From Onchidella celtica (taxonomy: Eukaryota > Mollusca > Gastropoda > Systellommatophora > Onchidiidae): DNA of 64,000 bases. The notes beneath the pieces were generated by a model. The model made no database searches, was not told where the DNA came from, and was given only the letters and a program-made list of their open reading frames with translations. A program made the position numbers and the translations under genes. Location of the stretch: positions 8,201,634 through 8,265,633 of the forward strand of contig OZ007580.1 of the NCBI GenBank assembly GCA_963931925.1. Reading direction: 5' to 3'. Shown here piece by piece: positions 13,346 to 24,624 of the stretch. How positions within the stretch are numbered: position 1 is the first letter of the stretch; each line of letters begins with the position of its first letter.

Positions 13346-14215
13346 TGTAGTAGCAGTAAATCTCTGGCGACTGATATTATGAAGAAATATTACGTTACGG
13401 TACTGATCGTACTATGAAATTAACTTTGAAGTACAGATCTATGATACATCGCATTGTGTTTCCCGATGTCAACGTCAAAATCACCCATACAATTCTTGTT
13501 CGATACCTCTTATCTGGTCGGACAGTAATTAAAGGCAGTGTGTTCAGGTGGACTCGAAGGTTGAAATATTAGCCAAAATAGTACGGATGCTTTCAGAATA
13601 ACTGCTAGGGATAGCCCCCCCCCCCCCCAAAAAAAATACCTTTTCCTTTGGTTTCATAAATCGGCGCATTGAACTACATGTAATTTACTTTTCGACAGTA
13701 ATTTAAAGTCCCGACCTCTATATTTCTCTTTTCAGTCGATTTTACCTCCAGACACTTTATTGCTCTGTTCATTTTTTTTTTTCCATTTGTGATTTTGGTC
13801 TACAAGCAAGCGGATATGAGATTGATCATCGCAATATCGACATTCATTTTTGATCCTACTGACTTGCAGAGAGACTAAATTCGTCATTACTTTCTTGTTT
13901 TCCTCACGTACAAATTCACCAAGGAGCGAGAAATCTGACCATACGATCAGTTAGTTCCACTGAGTTATTTCCCATAGATTTCAGGAAACAAAGGGGGGAG
14001 TATCATGAACCGATGAGGGTTACAGTCCTTTGGGAATCGAATCCATTACTGTACCATTTTGGTTCCCCCAGCAAGGGTACACGGGTGAACACCCATCTAG
14101 CTTTTTTTTTTTCCCTGAGTATGCCTGAGTATAGTGTGCATGTGATCTATATATGAGATAAATAATAAATCGCTGAGAGCCTGCTTGTTAACGAGATGAA
14201 ACGCTATATAAATGC
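13346..14215. other. Non-coding; ends in a SINE-like tail
   Basis: The last 20 bp (ACGCTATATAAATG) look like the 3' end of a SINE into which the LINE inserted. Otherwise nothing recognised. Confidence 0.55.
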
Positions 14216-14230
14216 TATATATTACTAAGT

Positions 14231-17200
14231 CTATGTCAGGCCAGAGTTTTCTGCTATTGTATGACAGTACACAATACAGCCTGCTACTGTCACCCCCACT
14301 GTCTTGTGGGTCATCTCGGGAGAGAGGAAGACTAGGGGAAGGTAACCCTGAAGACAAATACCACACTGCCTTGTGTGTTGCTATGATAGCAAAGGCTATG
14401 GGAGTAAACCCAGACAGAAAATCAGGAGTGGAGACCCGAAGGTGGTTGTCAGGGAGAACTGCATCAAACTGGCTTCCAGCATCTCCTGCAGCCGGACAAG
14501 TTCCAAATGTATTGACCTGGTCTCTCCCTTGGGTTTAACTAGAATGGCAGAGAGAGGGGTGGTGCCTCTGGGCAAAGCACCATCTCTTAAAAATAGCCCA
14601 GGCAAGGCAGCAAAACGAGGAGGCGTTTGCTCGGGCTTGGCAAGCGTCTGTCTCTCCTCTATAAGCCCACCCATTTCCGATTTGGAGAGGACACTCCAGC
14701 CATCCGTTACGGATGGGCACAACACGGGAGGTGGCAGTTACCGGTGATAAGCTCAATCCATTTGGCGTACGGATGAGCGCCAGGGGTCCCCTCTGTCGGT
14801 GGGAGCGGCTTTTCAGCTGCATTGATCAACTACCGCCCGCCGTAACCTGGGCAGCCCCCAGGCAGTTGGGTGTTGTGCCGCCACGTCAGCCTGCTTCATA
14901 AGGTGGTTGGAGCTAGACCAAAAGTCAAAAAGCTGACGTAAAGTGTGCACCTGGCAAAAACAGAAAAATACTAAAACTTGGTACCTGGAACGTCAGAACA
15001 ATGCGCCCAGGCTTGCAACAGCAAGATCTCACTAATATTGACTCCATCAGGAAATCCCAAATTATTGATCGAGAACTTCAGCTACTAAACATCGACATCG
15101 CTGCCCTTCAAGAAACTCGACTCCCCGACTCCGGGTCAGTCAAAGAAGAAAACTACACCTTCTTCTGGCAGGGCCTTAGCAGCGAACAGCCGAGAATCCA
15201 CGGCGTGGGCTTAGCCGTAAAAAACTCCCTTATCAATTCGATCGCAACTCCAATTGGAGTGTCAGAACGCATCATGACACTCAGACTGAACACCCGGTCT
15301 GGTTTTACCAACATTATCTGTGTCTATGCCCCAACACTTACCTCCTCTGACGAAACCAAAGACATTTTCTACGAGGCATTGCAGAGGACTCTCCACAACA
15401 TCCCTCTCACCGAAGGCCTGCTAATTCTGGGTGACTTTAACGCTCGAGTGGGAGCAGATCACTCCGCATGGCCAAAGTGCATTGGGCACTTCGGCATTGG
15501 CAACATCAACGAAAACGGGCAGCGCCTTCTGGAGCTATGCTCCGTAAACTCATTATGTGTTACAAACACGTACTTTGACCTTAAGAGATGCCAAAGAACA
15601 TCATGGCGCCATCCCAGGTCTGGCCATTGGCCTCAATTAGATCTTATTCTCTCAAGGAGGAAGAGTTTGGGCTGTATAAAAATAACTCGTTCCCTCCACA
15701 GTGCTGACTGTGACACCGACCATGCACTGGTAGTCAGCAAAATCAAAATTTCGGCCAAGAAAATATACAGATCAAAAGCCCCTTCAATCCCTAAGATCAA
15801 TGTAACAGCAATCAGAGATGAATCAAATAGAAAGTCATTTGAAAAGTTATTTGCTGAAAGCATGGATAATGTCACCCAATGTGACTCGGTTGATGAAACA
15901 TGGAACACTCTCAGTTCAAAAATTCATGACTGTGCCATCAAGTCTTTTGGACAGCATAAAGTTTCAAACAACGACTGGGTAGCCCAGAACAGCGAAATTC
16001 TCCTACCTCTCATTGAGCAAAAGAAATCTGCTTTCAATGAGTATAACAAAAATTGCAATCAGAGTACAAAAACTTGTTTGAAAAATGCAAAAGCTAAACT
16101 TCAGCTGGAGGTAAGACGTTCCGCCAACAAATACTGGACAGACTTGTGTAACAGCATACAAGAGGCAAATGAAAAGGGAGATATGAAAACCGCCTTTAGT
16201 CAGATGAAAGTAGCTCTTGGGCCAATCATCACCAAAAGCGCCCCACTTAAGTCTGTAAATGGTGAACCCATCGCAGATAAAAATGAACAACTGAATAGGT
16301 GGGTAGAGCATTACTCTCTGTTGTATTCAACTGAGAAAAATATTCCACCAGATTTTGAGGAACACCTCCAAAAACTGCCAATAATGGCCGAACTTGACGT
16401 TGAACCTTCCTTAGTCGAGCTTTCCAATGCAATCGACCACCTGTCTGCTGGAAAAGCCACAGGAAGTGACAACATTCCTGCAGAGGTATTAAAAGACCTA
16501 AAAGGCCCATTATTACCACACCTGTATAATCTGCTACTGCAGTGTTGGAAAGAAGGCGTGATACCATATGATATGAGAGACGCCAAAATTGTCACACTTT
16601 ACAAGAACAAAGGAGACAAAGGCGACTGCAACAACTATCGAGGCATATCCCTCCTCAGCATTACTGGAAAGGCTTTTGCTCGCGTCATCCTCTGCCGCCT
16701 TCAACAACTGGCGGAAAAAGTCTTACCAGAAACACAATGTGGCTTTCGAAGCAAACGATCAACTATTGACATGATATTTGCACTTCGGCAAATCCAAGAA
16801 AAATGTAAAGAACAAAACAGGCCGCTTATAACATGCTTTGTGGACCTAACAAAGGCTTTCGACACCGTAAGCCGATCTGGCCTGTATGCAGTCCTTAAAT
16901 CCATAGGCTGTCCACCAACATTGCTAAAACTTATTGCATCCTTCCACACTGACATGAGGGCATGTGTCAACTTTGAGGGCTGCACATCCAATTCATTTGC
17001 TGTAAACAGCGGTGTGAAGCAGGGATGTGTTCTTGCTCCTACCTTATTTGGTATATATTTTGCAGCCCTACTCAAGAATGCCTTTGGTCAATGTTCAGGT
17101 GGAGTACTTATTAACACCAGAGTGGACGGCTCCATTTTTAATGTTGCCAGACTAAAAGCAAAATCTCGTACAGAGCATATTATGTTACAAGAGCTCCTCT

Positions 17201-18185
17201 TCGCAGATGATGCTGCAATCGTGGCCCACGATGAAACCACGCTCCAGGCTCTCATCAATAGCCTTGCCAAAGCCTGTGACAAATTCATGCTAAAGATCAG
17301 TGTCTCAAAAACTGTAGTTTTGACACAAGGCTTGAGAAACCCCAACCCAATCATGCTGAATGGCTCTCCTCTGGAGCAAGTGGGAAAATTCTGCTACCTA
17401 GGCTCAACCATCAGTGGTAGCACAGACATAACAACTGAAATAAATGCCAGAATAGGAAAGGCGGCCACAGCTTTTGGCAAACTCTCAAAAAGGGTGTGGA
17501 ACAATAGCAAGCTGACCATCAAAACAAAGGTACTCGTGTACCAAACTTGCGTCCTAAGCACCCTGCTGTATGGCTCAGAGACATGGACCACCTACTCCAA
17601 ACATGAAAGATCCCTCAACTCCTTCCACCTGCGCTGCCTACGCAAAATTCTCAAGATCAAGTGGCAAGACAGGATCTCAAATATCGAAGTTCTGAGCCGA
17701 GCCAACATTCCATCAACTCAGGCTCTCCTAGGCAAAAAAAGACTGCGGTGGCTTGGACATCTCCACCGTATGGAAAATGATCGCATCCCCAGACAAATTC
17801 TCTACGGGGAACTTGCTACTGGCAACCGACCCAGAGGTAGGCCACATCTGCGATTCAAAGACACTTGCAAGGTCACGATGAAAGCATTCAACATCGACCC
17901 CAATGAATGGGAGAACCTTGCAAATGATCGAAGCAGATGGAGACAAAAATTGCGCAGTGGCACGCTCGCAATAGACTTCAAGGCAAAAGAAACATACCTG
18001 ACAAAACGACAGAGGCGGAATGAAAACACTCGCCAAAGTGAACCCAAAAGACTGACCTGCAATCACTGCCATCGCACTCTCGGGTCAAACATTGGTAGAA
18101 TAAGCCACGAGAGAAGCTGTCAGTCAAAGTGAAAGTGAATATTCTAGCTGCTAAGACCGTCTGTAAAGACGCTAAAGGCCATGTA
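14231..18185 (+). mobile_element. Near-complete APE-type LINE (RTE-like), with TSD
   Basis: A 3955-bp element bounded by a perfect 15-bp direct repeat TATATATTACTAAGT at 14216-14230 and 18186-18200, read as the target-site duplication. It holds an approximately 0.7-kb 5' leader, one long endonuclease-RT frame and a short 3' UTR with no long poly(A). The target looks like the AT-rich tail of a SINE (CGCTATATAAATG, then ATTATTATTATC after the insertion). The intact frame and perfect TSD indicate a young insertion. Confidence 0.88.
15001..18132 (+). CDS. LINE ORF: AP endonuclease plus reverse transcriptase, 1043 aa
   Basis: Uninterrupted frame. The N-terminal APE-type endonuclease shows ALQETRL (about residue 34), GDFNARVG (about 143) and TDHALV (about 239), so its catalytic residues are present. 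The RT domain shows GSDNIPAEVLK, LYKNKGD..NYRGISLL, FVDLTKAFD (about 614) and FADDA (about 734). Downstream are LLYGSETWT and RRLRWLGHLHRM, typical of RTE-group LINEs. The C-terminus has a C-x2-C-x12-H-x3-C zinc knuckle at about 1020-1040. The conserved endonuclease opening GTWNVRT lies immediately before the first ATG; the same frame is open back to a TAG at 14914-14916 with no upstream ATG, so the true start is probably non-AUG or comes from a leader frame. Clade assignment (RTE versus RTEX) is tentative. Confidence 0.93.
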   Translation: MRPGLQQQDLTNIDSIRKSQIIDRELQLLNIDIAALQETRLPDSGSVKEENYTFFWQGLSSEQPRIHGVGLAVKNSLINSIATPIGVSERIMTLRLNTRSGFTNIICVYAPTLTSSDETKDIFYEALQRTLHNIPLTEGLLILGDFNARVGADHSAWPKCIGHFGIGNINENGQRLLELCSVNSLCVTNTYFDLKRCQRTSWRHPRSGHWPQLDLILSRRKSLGCIKITRSLHSADCDTDHALVVSKIKISAKKIYRSKAPSIPKINVTAIRDESNRKSFEKLFAESMDNVTQCDSVDETWNTLSSKIHDCAIKSFGQHKVSNNDWVAQNSEILLPLIEQKKSAFNEYNKNCNQSTKTCLKNAKAKLQLEVRRSANKYWTDLCNSIQEANEKGDMKTAFSQMKVALGPIITKSAPLKSVNGEPIADKNEQLNRWVEHYSLLYSTEKNIPPDFEEHLQKLPIMAELDVEPSLVELSNAIDHLSAGKATGSDNIPAEVLKDLKGPLLPHLYNLLLQCWKEGVIPYDMRDAKIVTLYKNKGDKGDCNNYRGISLLSITGKAFARVILCRLQQLAEKVLPETQCGFRSKRSTIDMIFALRQIQEKCKEQNRPLITCFVDLTKAFDTVSRSGLYAVLKSIGCPPTLLKLIASFHTDMRACVNFEGCTSNSFAVNSGVKQGCVLAPTLFGIYFAALLKNAFGQCSGGVLINTRVDGSIFNVARLKAKSRTEHIMLQELLFADDAAIVAHDETTLQALINSLAKACDKFMLKISVSKTVVLTQGLRNPNPIMLNGSPLEQVGKFCYLGSTISGSTDITTEINARIGKAATAFGKLSKRVWNNSKLTIKTKVLVYQTCVLSTLLYGSETWTTYSKHERSLNSFHLRCLRKILKIKWQDRISNIEVLSRANIPSTQALLGKKRLRWLGHLHRMENDRIPRQILYGELATGNRPRGRPHLRFKDTCKVTMKAFNIDPNEWENLANDRSRWRQKLRSGTLAIDFKAKETYLTKRQRRNENTRQSEPKRLTCNHCHRTLGSNIGRISHERSCQSK

Positions 18186-18200
18186 TATATATTACTAAGT

Positions 18201-20408
18201 GTATTATTATTATCATGTACTCACAACCTGTGGCCAGTTTCCGGGGGGGAAAAAACACATGTGTATCCACGCCATCATCAAAAAGGTTCAGGAATAAAAA
18301 GTGTATGAATTGTGCACGTTATGGTAAGGGCACACTTCAAACTAGACAAAACGGGACATAAAATTATTCTGAGAGATCTCAGATAACAAGCCGAGGACAT
18401 TTGGAAGTTGACTTTTTTTTTTTTAGTCGCACGTAAAGCTCGAATACCGCCCAAGCTTACGCACATGCACCGTGGCGCCATCAAAATAGTGTGGAGTTTT
18501 GGGGACGGAATGAAAAGACCCTGGCTATTTCATTGGCCATGTCACTGGTCATGGCCAGTTTCAATTTTGTGTTGACCTGTGCGACTCTTGTATGAAATTC
18601 TTAGCTCAGTCATAACCACTCTCTCACCTGCTTCGCAAAAGAAAAAAAATATCTGGTAGCTGGCCTTTGTCCCTGAGAGTGTGTTGGTCCTCATTTTACT
18701 GTTGGTGTGTCGATTGGTAATTTTCAGTCTGTGGCGTCCTGGAATAAGCTGGTTTGGTTGTAATATGAATGGGACTGTTCTTTGACCAAGTCCATAGGTG
18801 GTCACAGTTTTTGTTTCTATAATGACCACTTGTCAGTTGGGTGGTCACTTCACTTACCTTAAAGGTCAGCACGTCATGTTCTGTTTATTAGATTTGGATC
18901 TAGATTTTACACGTCGCGAAACTAATAAAACATTTCTACTCTTCCAGAATCTGATAAAGTTTAGCGTTTGTCAAAAGTGGTAATTCTGGTCAGTTATGTG
19001 GCCTGTGGTCAGCTTTGCCTCTAACAAAGGATATGTGAGCTCATACTGCTTATTTTCAATTTCAAATCTTAGTATCGAATGTGGAAAATATCAGTAATTC
19101 ACAGCTTTGGTGATGTAATGTCCACGGGTTAGTTTAAGGGTCATTAAAGGAAATTAAATGGTCGTTACAAAAGGACTATGGCGCACCACTGTTCCTACTG
19201 AAATTATTTTAAGATTCCCCTTTCTTTCACTTTTTCCGGCCTCGATCGAAATCATTCAAAATACAGAGAAATAATAGAGGAAATCAGATGTCATTTTGAG
19301 GTGATCAAGGTCATCTGGCCAGGTGGTTTTATATCGGTGTTGATTTGTATGGCCATCTTCTACAGTTGTGTAAAGTCTGTTGCCTTTATCACAAACTGCA
19401 CGATTTTTGTCCTTACTGACTCAACTAACACTGTTCTACTCTCGAACAATCTCGAACTCGCAGAATTTTGTGGGTAACAATTAGCATCTCGGCATGTATG
19501 ATAATTAGGCCTATAACATTTATTTGCGTCTATTCCTTTTGCTCTGAAGTCGTGCCATATTTCTTTACCGCTCCAAGAAAGGGACAGTTACTTTGAAATT
19601 AAATAAATAAATAAAATGATTCGTTGTCACACGTTTTTTGTTATCATGTTCCATAACAATGTAGGAATTAATATTTTACTTGATTATTTCCCTTGCTATG
19701 TTCGATATCGATTATATTGATATTTTGGTCGGAAAACATTGATGTCAGTATCGGGGGGGGGGGGGGGGGGGGGTCCTCTCCCTGGTAACTTGAGCTCTGC
19801 CCAGCCTCATCTCTCTCTCTCTCCCTCACGCTCTCATTCTCCTGCACCCTTTTTGAATTGAGAAAGGGTAGGGCTGCTTGTGCACGAACGCCTGCACGGG
19901 ACCTATCTTCACACTGTGCAAAATTGCAACATCACCCTCCACCGCCTTTTCTCGTATCATTTGCTCTTCAAACACAAACCTGGATGAAACAATCGGGTTC
20001 ATAAGAGCATTCCTATTCAGGGGCATTCGAACCTGTAGGGGTCTAGGTGGAAAATCCCTTCTTGTTGCGCACGTGCGAATGCTTTCCTTGAATTCGCCTT
20101 AAAGTACAGTTTTTTTTTTTTTCATCCCCTTCTTAGTCTCCTTTCCTACTTACTTTATGTCACTGAATTACCACCTTATATTTCACCAGTTAAGCTACCC
20201 CGGATATTTCTACTGTTTTTCATAAGATTAGATAAATGAAATTCCTCTCCGATCCGTTTCTGAGGATTTCATTCAAGGTTTACATGATTATCCCCACTGC
20301 GATCCCCAAGTCCCCATCTCATTTCTCAGAAACGTAATAGTGAAAATAGCAGTGTTTACTTCATGCCACTGTAGTATGTGGTATGTGGTATTTTGGCATT
20401 CAGTGTTT
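18201..20408. other. Non-coding, nothing recognised
   Basis: Starts with the remaining ATTATTATTATC tail interrupted by the LINE; has a 21-G run at 19753-19773. No homologous frame. Confidence 0.6.
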
Positions 20409-20700
20409 TGTCTTAAAGGAGCGTAGGAGCGTGTACCAATCACAGTGCTTAACTGTGAGCGACAGTTAGACTGACCCGCCCCCAAGACCGTGGGAGGATG
20501 GGAAAGAACCGTATAAAACCCCGGGCCTGTCAAGCCCCAAGCACCAGGGGGCCAACAGCACTATGCTGAGGCCCCCGAGAAACAAAAGAACTCATCCGGC
20601 CCCAAGCACTGCGTCTCTTCCCCCAGTCGAGAGCAGGTGTGTGTGTTATTGAATAAATGTCTTTTGTGCCCTACAATAGACTTATATTCTTCTTTGACAG
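20409..20700 (+). mobile_element. LTR-like segment (TATA box, AATAAA), first copy
   Basis: Reads TGTC...GACA, with TATAAAA at 20512-20518 and AATAAA about 140 bp later, the layout of a short LTR. Its last 93 bp (20608-20700) recur almost perfectly at 21201-21293. There is no convincing TSD, so the boundaries are tentative. Confidence 0.45.
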
Positions 20701-21200
20701 GTACGTGCTTTTTAATACTTATAATACTGTTCTTGCTGATTTTAAGATGATAATATCAGATGCTATCAGATATTTACGATGAGTGTAACTCTGTAAGCAA
20801 TAGATGTATTTTCCTCATAAGTATATTAGACTTTGGAAGTTATGAAAGAGTTCTGTGGTTATGCTGTTTATATTGTTTTAGATACATGTAGCCTACTGAA
20901 ATGCCGTATAATATTAGCCTAACCGAGCAGAGTGTTTGCTCACAAATGTTATGTTATATCGACGACCACGATATTAGTGCGTACTGAATGTTTAGAAGTC
21001 TTTGGATAATATTGTTCTCTCTTTCTCTCTCTCTTTTTCTCTCTCTGATATTGCACATCTCATGTTGTGTTTATTATCTTCACTCTTGATTTATTTACGT
21101 TTTATACATATGTATTATTATTATGCTAGTCGTGTTAACTATGCCATGTGACATTACATGTATACATTTGTCTTGTTGTTAATTGGTATACTGTTACACG

Positions 21201-21293
21201 ACTGCGTCTCTTCCCCCAGTCGAGAGCAGGTGTGTGTGTTATTGAATAAACGTCTTTTGTGCCCTACAATAGACTTATATTCTTCTTTGACAG
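21201..21293 (+). repeat. 93-bp second copy of the LTR-like 3' part
   Basis: Begins ACTGCGTCTCTTCCCC, contains ATTGAATAAA and ends TTCTTTGACAG. It differs from 20608-20700 by about one base. It is 5'-truncated relative to the first copy. Confidence 0.9.
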
Positions 21294-24200
21294 TGTGAGC
21301 AGTTTTACCGCCCTGGCACGAACCGAGTGAATGTTGCGGCCTAACCAGTCGCAGTAACAAGAGTGAAACCCACATGAATGGTTCATCTACACCATATCTA
21401 CACTTCACCGTATGGCCTAACACCATCTTGTTACACCACTATAAAAAATTCATGTTCAAACCCTGACTCGGCAGGCGATACGCACCTGGATAGCAGACGA
21501 CGCACGCGGCGGACTCTCTTCGATTTAGCATCTAACGATAGGTGGCACCATGGGGAAAAAAAGTAGCCTACTGCGTCTTGGATTCCACCTGTGCCATGCA
21601 TCAGTTAGCAAACGGTGGGCATATCGATATCTATTTTTTACCGATTTACTGATATTTTGTGATGTCTTTTACAAAATAATTATATCCATGTCTGGGTCAA
21701 GTTTCAATATTTTTCAATATTTAAAAATGTTGTTTTTTTTTAAAACCATGCGTGGTTGGTTGTTGTTGTTGTTGTTGTTTGGGAGTAAATTCTTAACGAT
21801 CACTACAATGTCCGTCTTCAATGACTACCTGCAATAAGAGCTCATAAGGACGATATGAAGAGAGGGTGAGAGAGAGGGAAGAGTGAAGGTCAAATGGATG
21901 TAATCACTGGAGATTGTGTGAACATAATTATGTGCAAAATATTATGCACAATGTGGATAAGAAACAAAAACGAATGTCTGGGCTACTCTCACAATATTGG
22001 TCAAGGTGTCCCCCTGATGTATGTGTGACCAGTATGTAGCTGTTTTAATTTATAATTCAGTTTGTATACATTGGCAAATGTGGTGTCGTATGAGTGCTGT
22101 TTTAGAACAATATAGACTAACGCAAATCATTCTGTAAGGTATCCAGAGTTAATATCTAATACGACACATAGATACAAGTTATATAAGGAAACAGTTTCAC
22201 ATAACGTGGACACTGTACAGATGCGCATTGCGCAGTTAGACGTCCACTACACCGACTAACGATAACCGAACTCCCAAACACCCCCCACACATAATAATAG
22301 TTAAACAAGAACAAAGACACTGAACTCGCTTTCTCACGATGTAGCGTACAGCGATCCCAGGACAGGTGGAAGGGAAACAAAAGATAACATGGGCGCTAAA
22401 TAATCATGCCACTGTCGCCGTGTGTGTGCCAATGGTCTTTAAGACGTGAGACCGACACAATAATAATAATAATAATAATATATTGCATTTATATAGCAAA
22501 ATATTATGAAAAAACACAGGCAATATATGGAGTCTCAGCAAGGCTTAAAGCAAAGTCAAAATTAATGTGGCATAAAGAAAAAGTTGTATAGTAATGCCTC
22601 GCGTAAGAAATAATTCAGAAACGATACAATAAAACTCAGAGTAAAAGAAGTTCAGAAAATATCGATGTCAATGTCGATATTTTTTATGGGAGGTATCGCC
22701 CACCACTACCGCCTAGCGAGCCTGTTTAAAAATATAAATCAAAAGGCTGGCTAGGCGAGTTAAGGAACACCTCCGGCAGGGTGGAAACTAGATTGGACTC
22801 GTCGTGTGTTGTCATTACGGTGAGTGCGTATTGTGCGTGTTGAACCGCTGATGACCTCGTTTGATCCAATGCATTGTACAGGGGGTGCGTTATGAGGCTG
22901 ACAAAACTGTGTCGAAAAGCAGTGATAGGATTACTATTGTTAGATGACTCGAGCATACGGTAGGTTAGGATATAGGACTGATTTGGTTTATTAAAGTGCG
23001 CAAGATGATCTTTACAAAGTTATGTTTTCAAATGCTTTGGTGGATGCAGGGATGCGTGGATGGATGCGTGCATGCATGAATAGAAAGGCGAATGCCACAC
23101 AGATCTGTAATTTACAGATAAAGATATTTTTAAAGCGCTCTTGCGTTGCTGGCCAGGCACTCAGGTTTATGTATCAATCATATCAGAGAGAGAGAGAGTG
23201 AGTTGCAGATGGAGAGAACAATTAGACTTTCTGGGAAGCGCCTAGAATTGTTTGGATTGGGCGCTATATAAATGATCTTCATTATTATTATTATAACTTC
23301 TTCTTCTTCTTCTCATGAAGTTGATTCGTCTATGTACAAAGACGATCCCCCAACTCGACTCAATCTGCCAGTGTACTACCGCCAGGTGTTGGCTGGCTGA
23401 GGAGGGGACCATTTGTGGCTAAGGAGGGGACCATTTGATAACTATTATCATCATCAGGCTAATATTATATTAAGAGAGGAGGGGGGGGGGCGACAAGCTG
23501 AAGGCAAATTTATTTATGGACTGGAACTAGAAAGCGGACATTAACCAGAAATAACAGTACCGTACCGTACACAGTGAAGAAAAAGGATGTAATAGGTAAA
23601 CATTATTGGTTGCCATGTTGGATTTTGGATTTTGTGAAGGATTTTTATTGTAAACTATTTTCTTCATTATGGACATATTTCAGTGAAAATTTGTGTGGAA
23701 TTTCCAGAGTCCAATCCAAAGAACAGTTCTGAGAGATTTGTTTGCATATGAGACAATTTTTTTTTATTACATATTAATTGAATGACTTCTTGAAGTTGTC
23801 CACAAATTTGTTAAAATGTCTTCTTTTTTTTTTTTTTGGTCAGTAGCAATTTAAAATCTAATATGATACCATTTATTTAGAAAAAAAAAGAAACAAAGAA
23901 ATCAGAACTAGCTTTGAGTAAGTACTCAGGAAGCTCCATACAAAATTCATTCAAAATAATAATATCTTGTTTTTGTCAATAATTAAGAAAGTTATTTACA
24001 ATTACATGTACATGAACAAAATCCAATATGGCCACCATAACCATAGGAACCAACAAGTATCATACTTTTTACACTTTTAATATTTTCCCTAAGATTGATC
24101 TCAGTTATTTTTTTAAAAATCAGAATCAGCTTCCTGGCTCTGTAAAATAAAAATTATAAATTCCCCCTCAGATGCCATGTGGCCACCTCTCCCTAATACC

Positions 24201-24398
24201 AATACAAAATTACAAATCAGCAGTGGGGTAGATAGGTGGGCAAACAAATGGAGAAATAAAACTAATTCATAAAATAACTGGACAGATTTTGATGTGGACA
24301 ATTAATTACATGATGGGTCGGGGTAAATCGCATCTTTTTTAAATCTATATGTGTGTTACTTCTGTCATTTTACTACTGTATTTAATTTCTAGTTACAG
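21294..24398. other. Non-coding; upstream region of the LicD gene
   Basis: Contains (ATT)n tails at 22460 and 23280 and a 20-bp tandem duplication (GAGGGGACCATTTG, 23400-23436). The promoter and any 5' non-coding exon of the LicD gene should lie here, but I see no decisive signal. Confidence 0.55.
23140..23297 (+). repeat. SINE/LINE 3' tail ending (ATT)n
   Basis: TTTGGATTGGGCGCTATATAAATG followed by ATCTTC and (ATT)n. The same tail appears inverted near 22455-22495 and 60338-60372, and as the target of the LINE at 14205-14215. Confidence 0.6.
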
Positions 24399-24417
24399 GT
24401 GGGCATCTCAAAAATGG

Positions 24418-24624
24418 ATGAAGAAGGCTTGCTTGATCTATATTTTCTCATTCATGTTAATACTAGCATGCGTGTCCATCCAACCCCTGCGCAACAAAGT
24501 CTTCTACATAGTCTTACCAGGTGCTTGGGTGGACCTCAGTACCTACCGCATTTTTCAGCTGTACTATTATCCAGAAGCCAAATATCCCGTGGAGTCCACC
24601 CCTGTATATTGTGAAGATATAAAG
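24418..24624 (+). CDS. LicD-family gene, coding exon 1
   Basis: Encodes residues 1-69: start Met, KK, the membrane anchor, and a juxtamembrane stretch ending CEDIK. The donor is AAG|GTTAGC at 24624/24625 (phase 0). The open frame extends 5' of the Met to a CAG at 24396-24398 preceded by TTTCTAGTTA, so this exon probably begins at 24399 with a short untranslated part. Confidence 0.8.

Noticed and set aside
14060-14098. GGGTGAACACCCATCTAG resembles a Helitron hairpin plus CTAG
   Set aside because: No matching 5' start or second copy seen, and the base after CTAG is C; too weak alone.
14396-14822. Minus-strand frames over the LINE leader
   Set aside because: Antisense shadows of the element's 5' region; no homology recognised.
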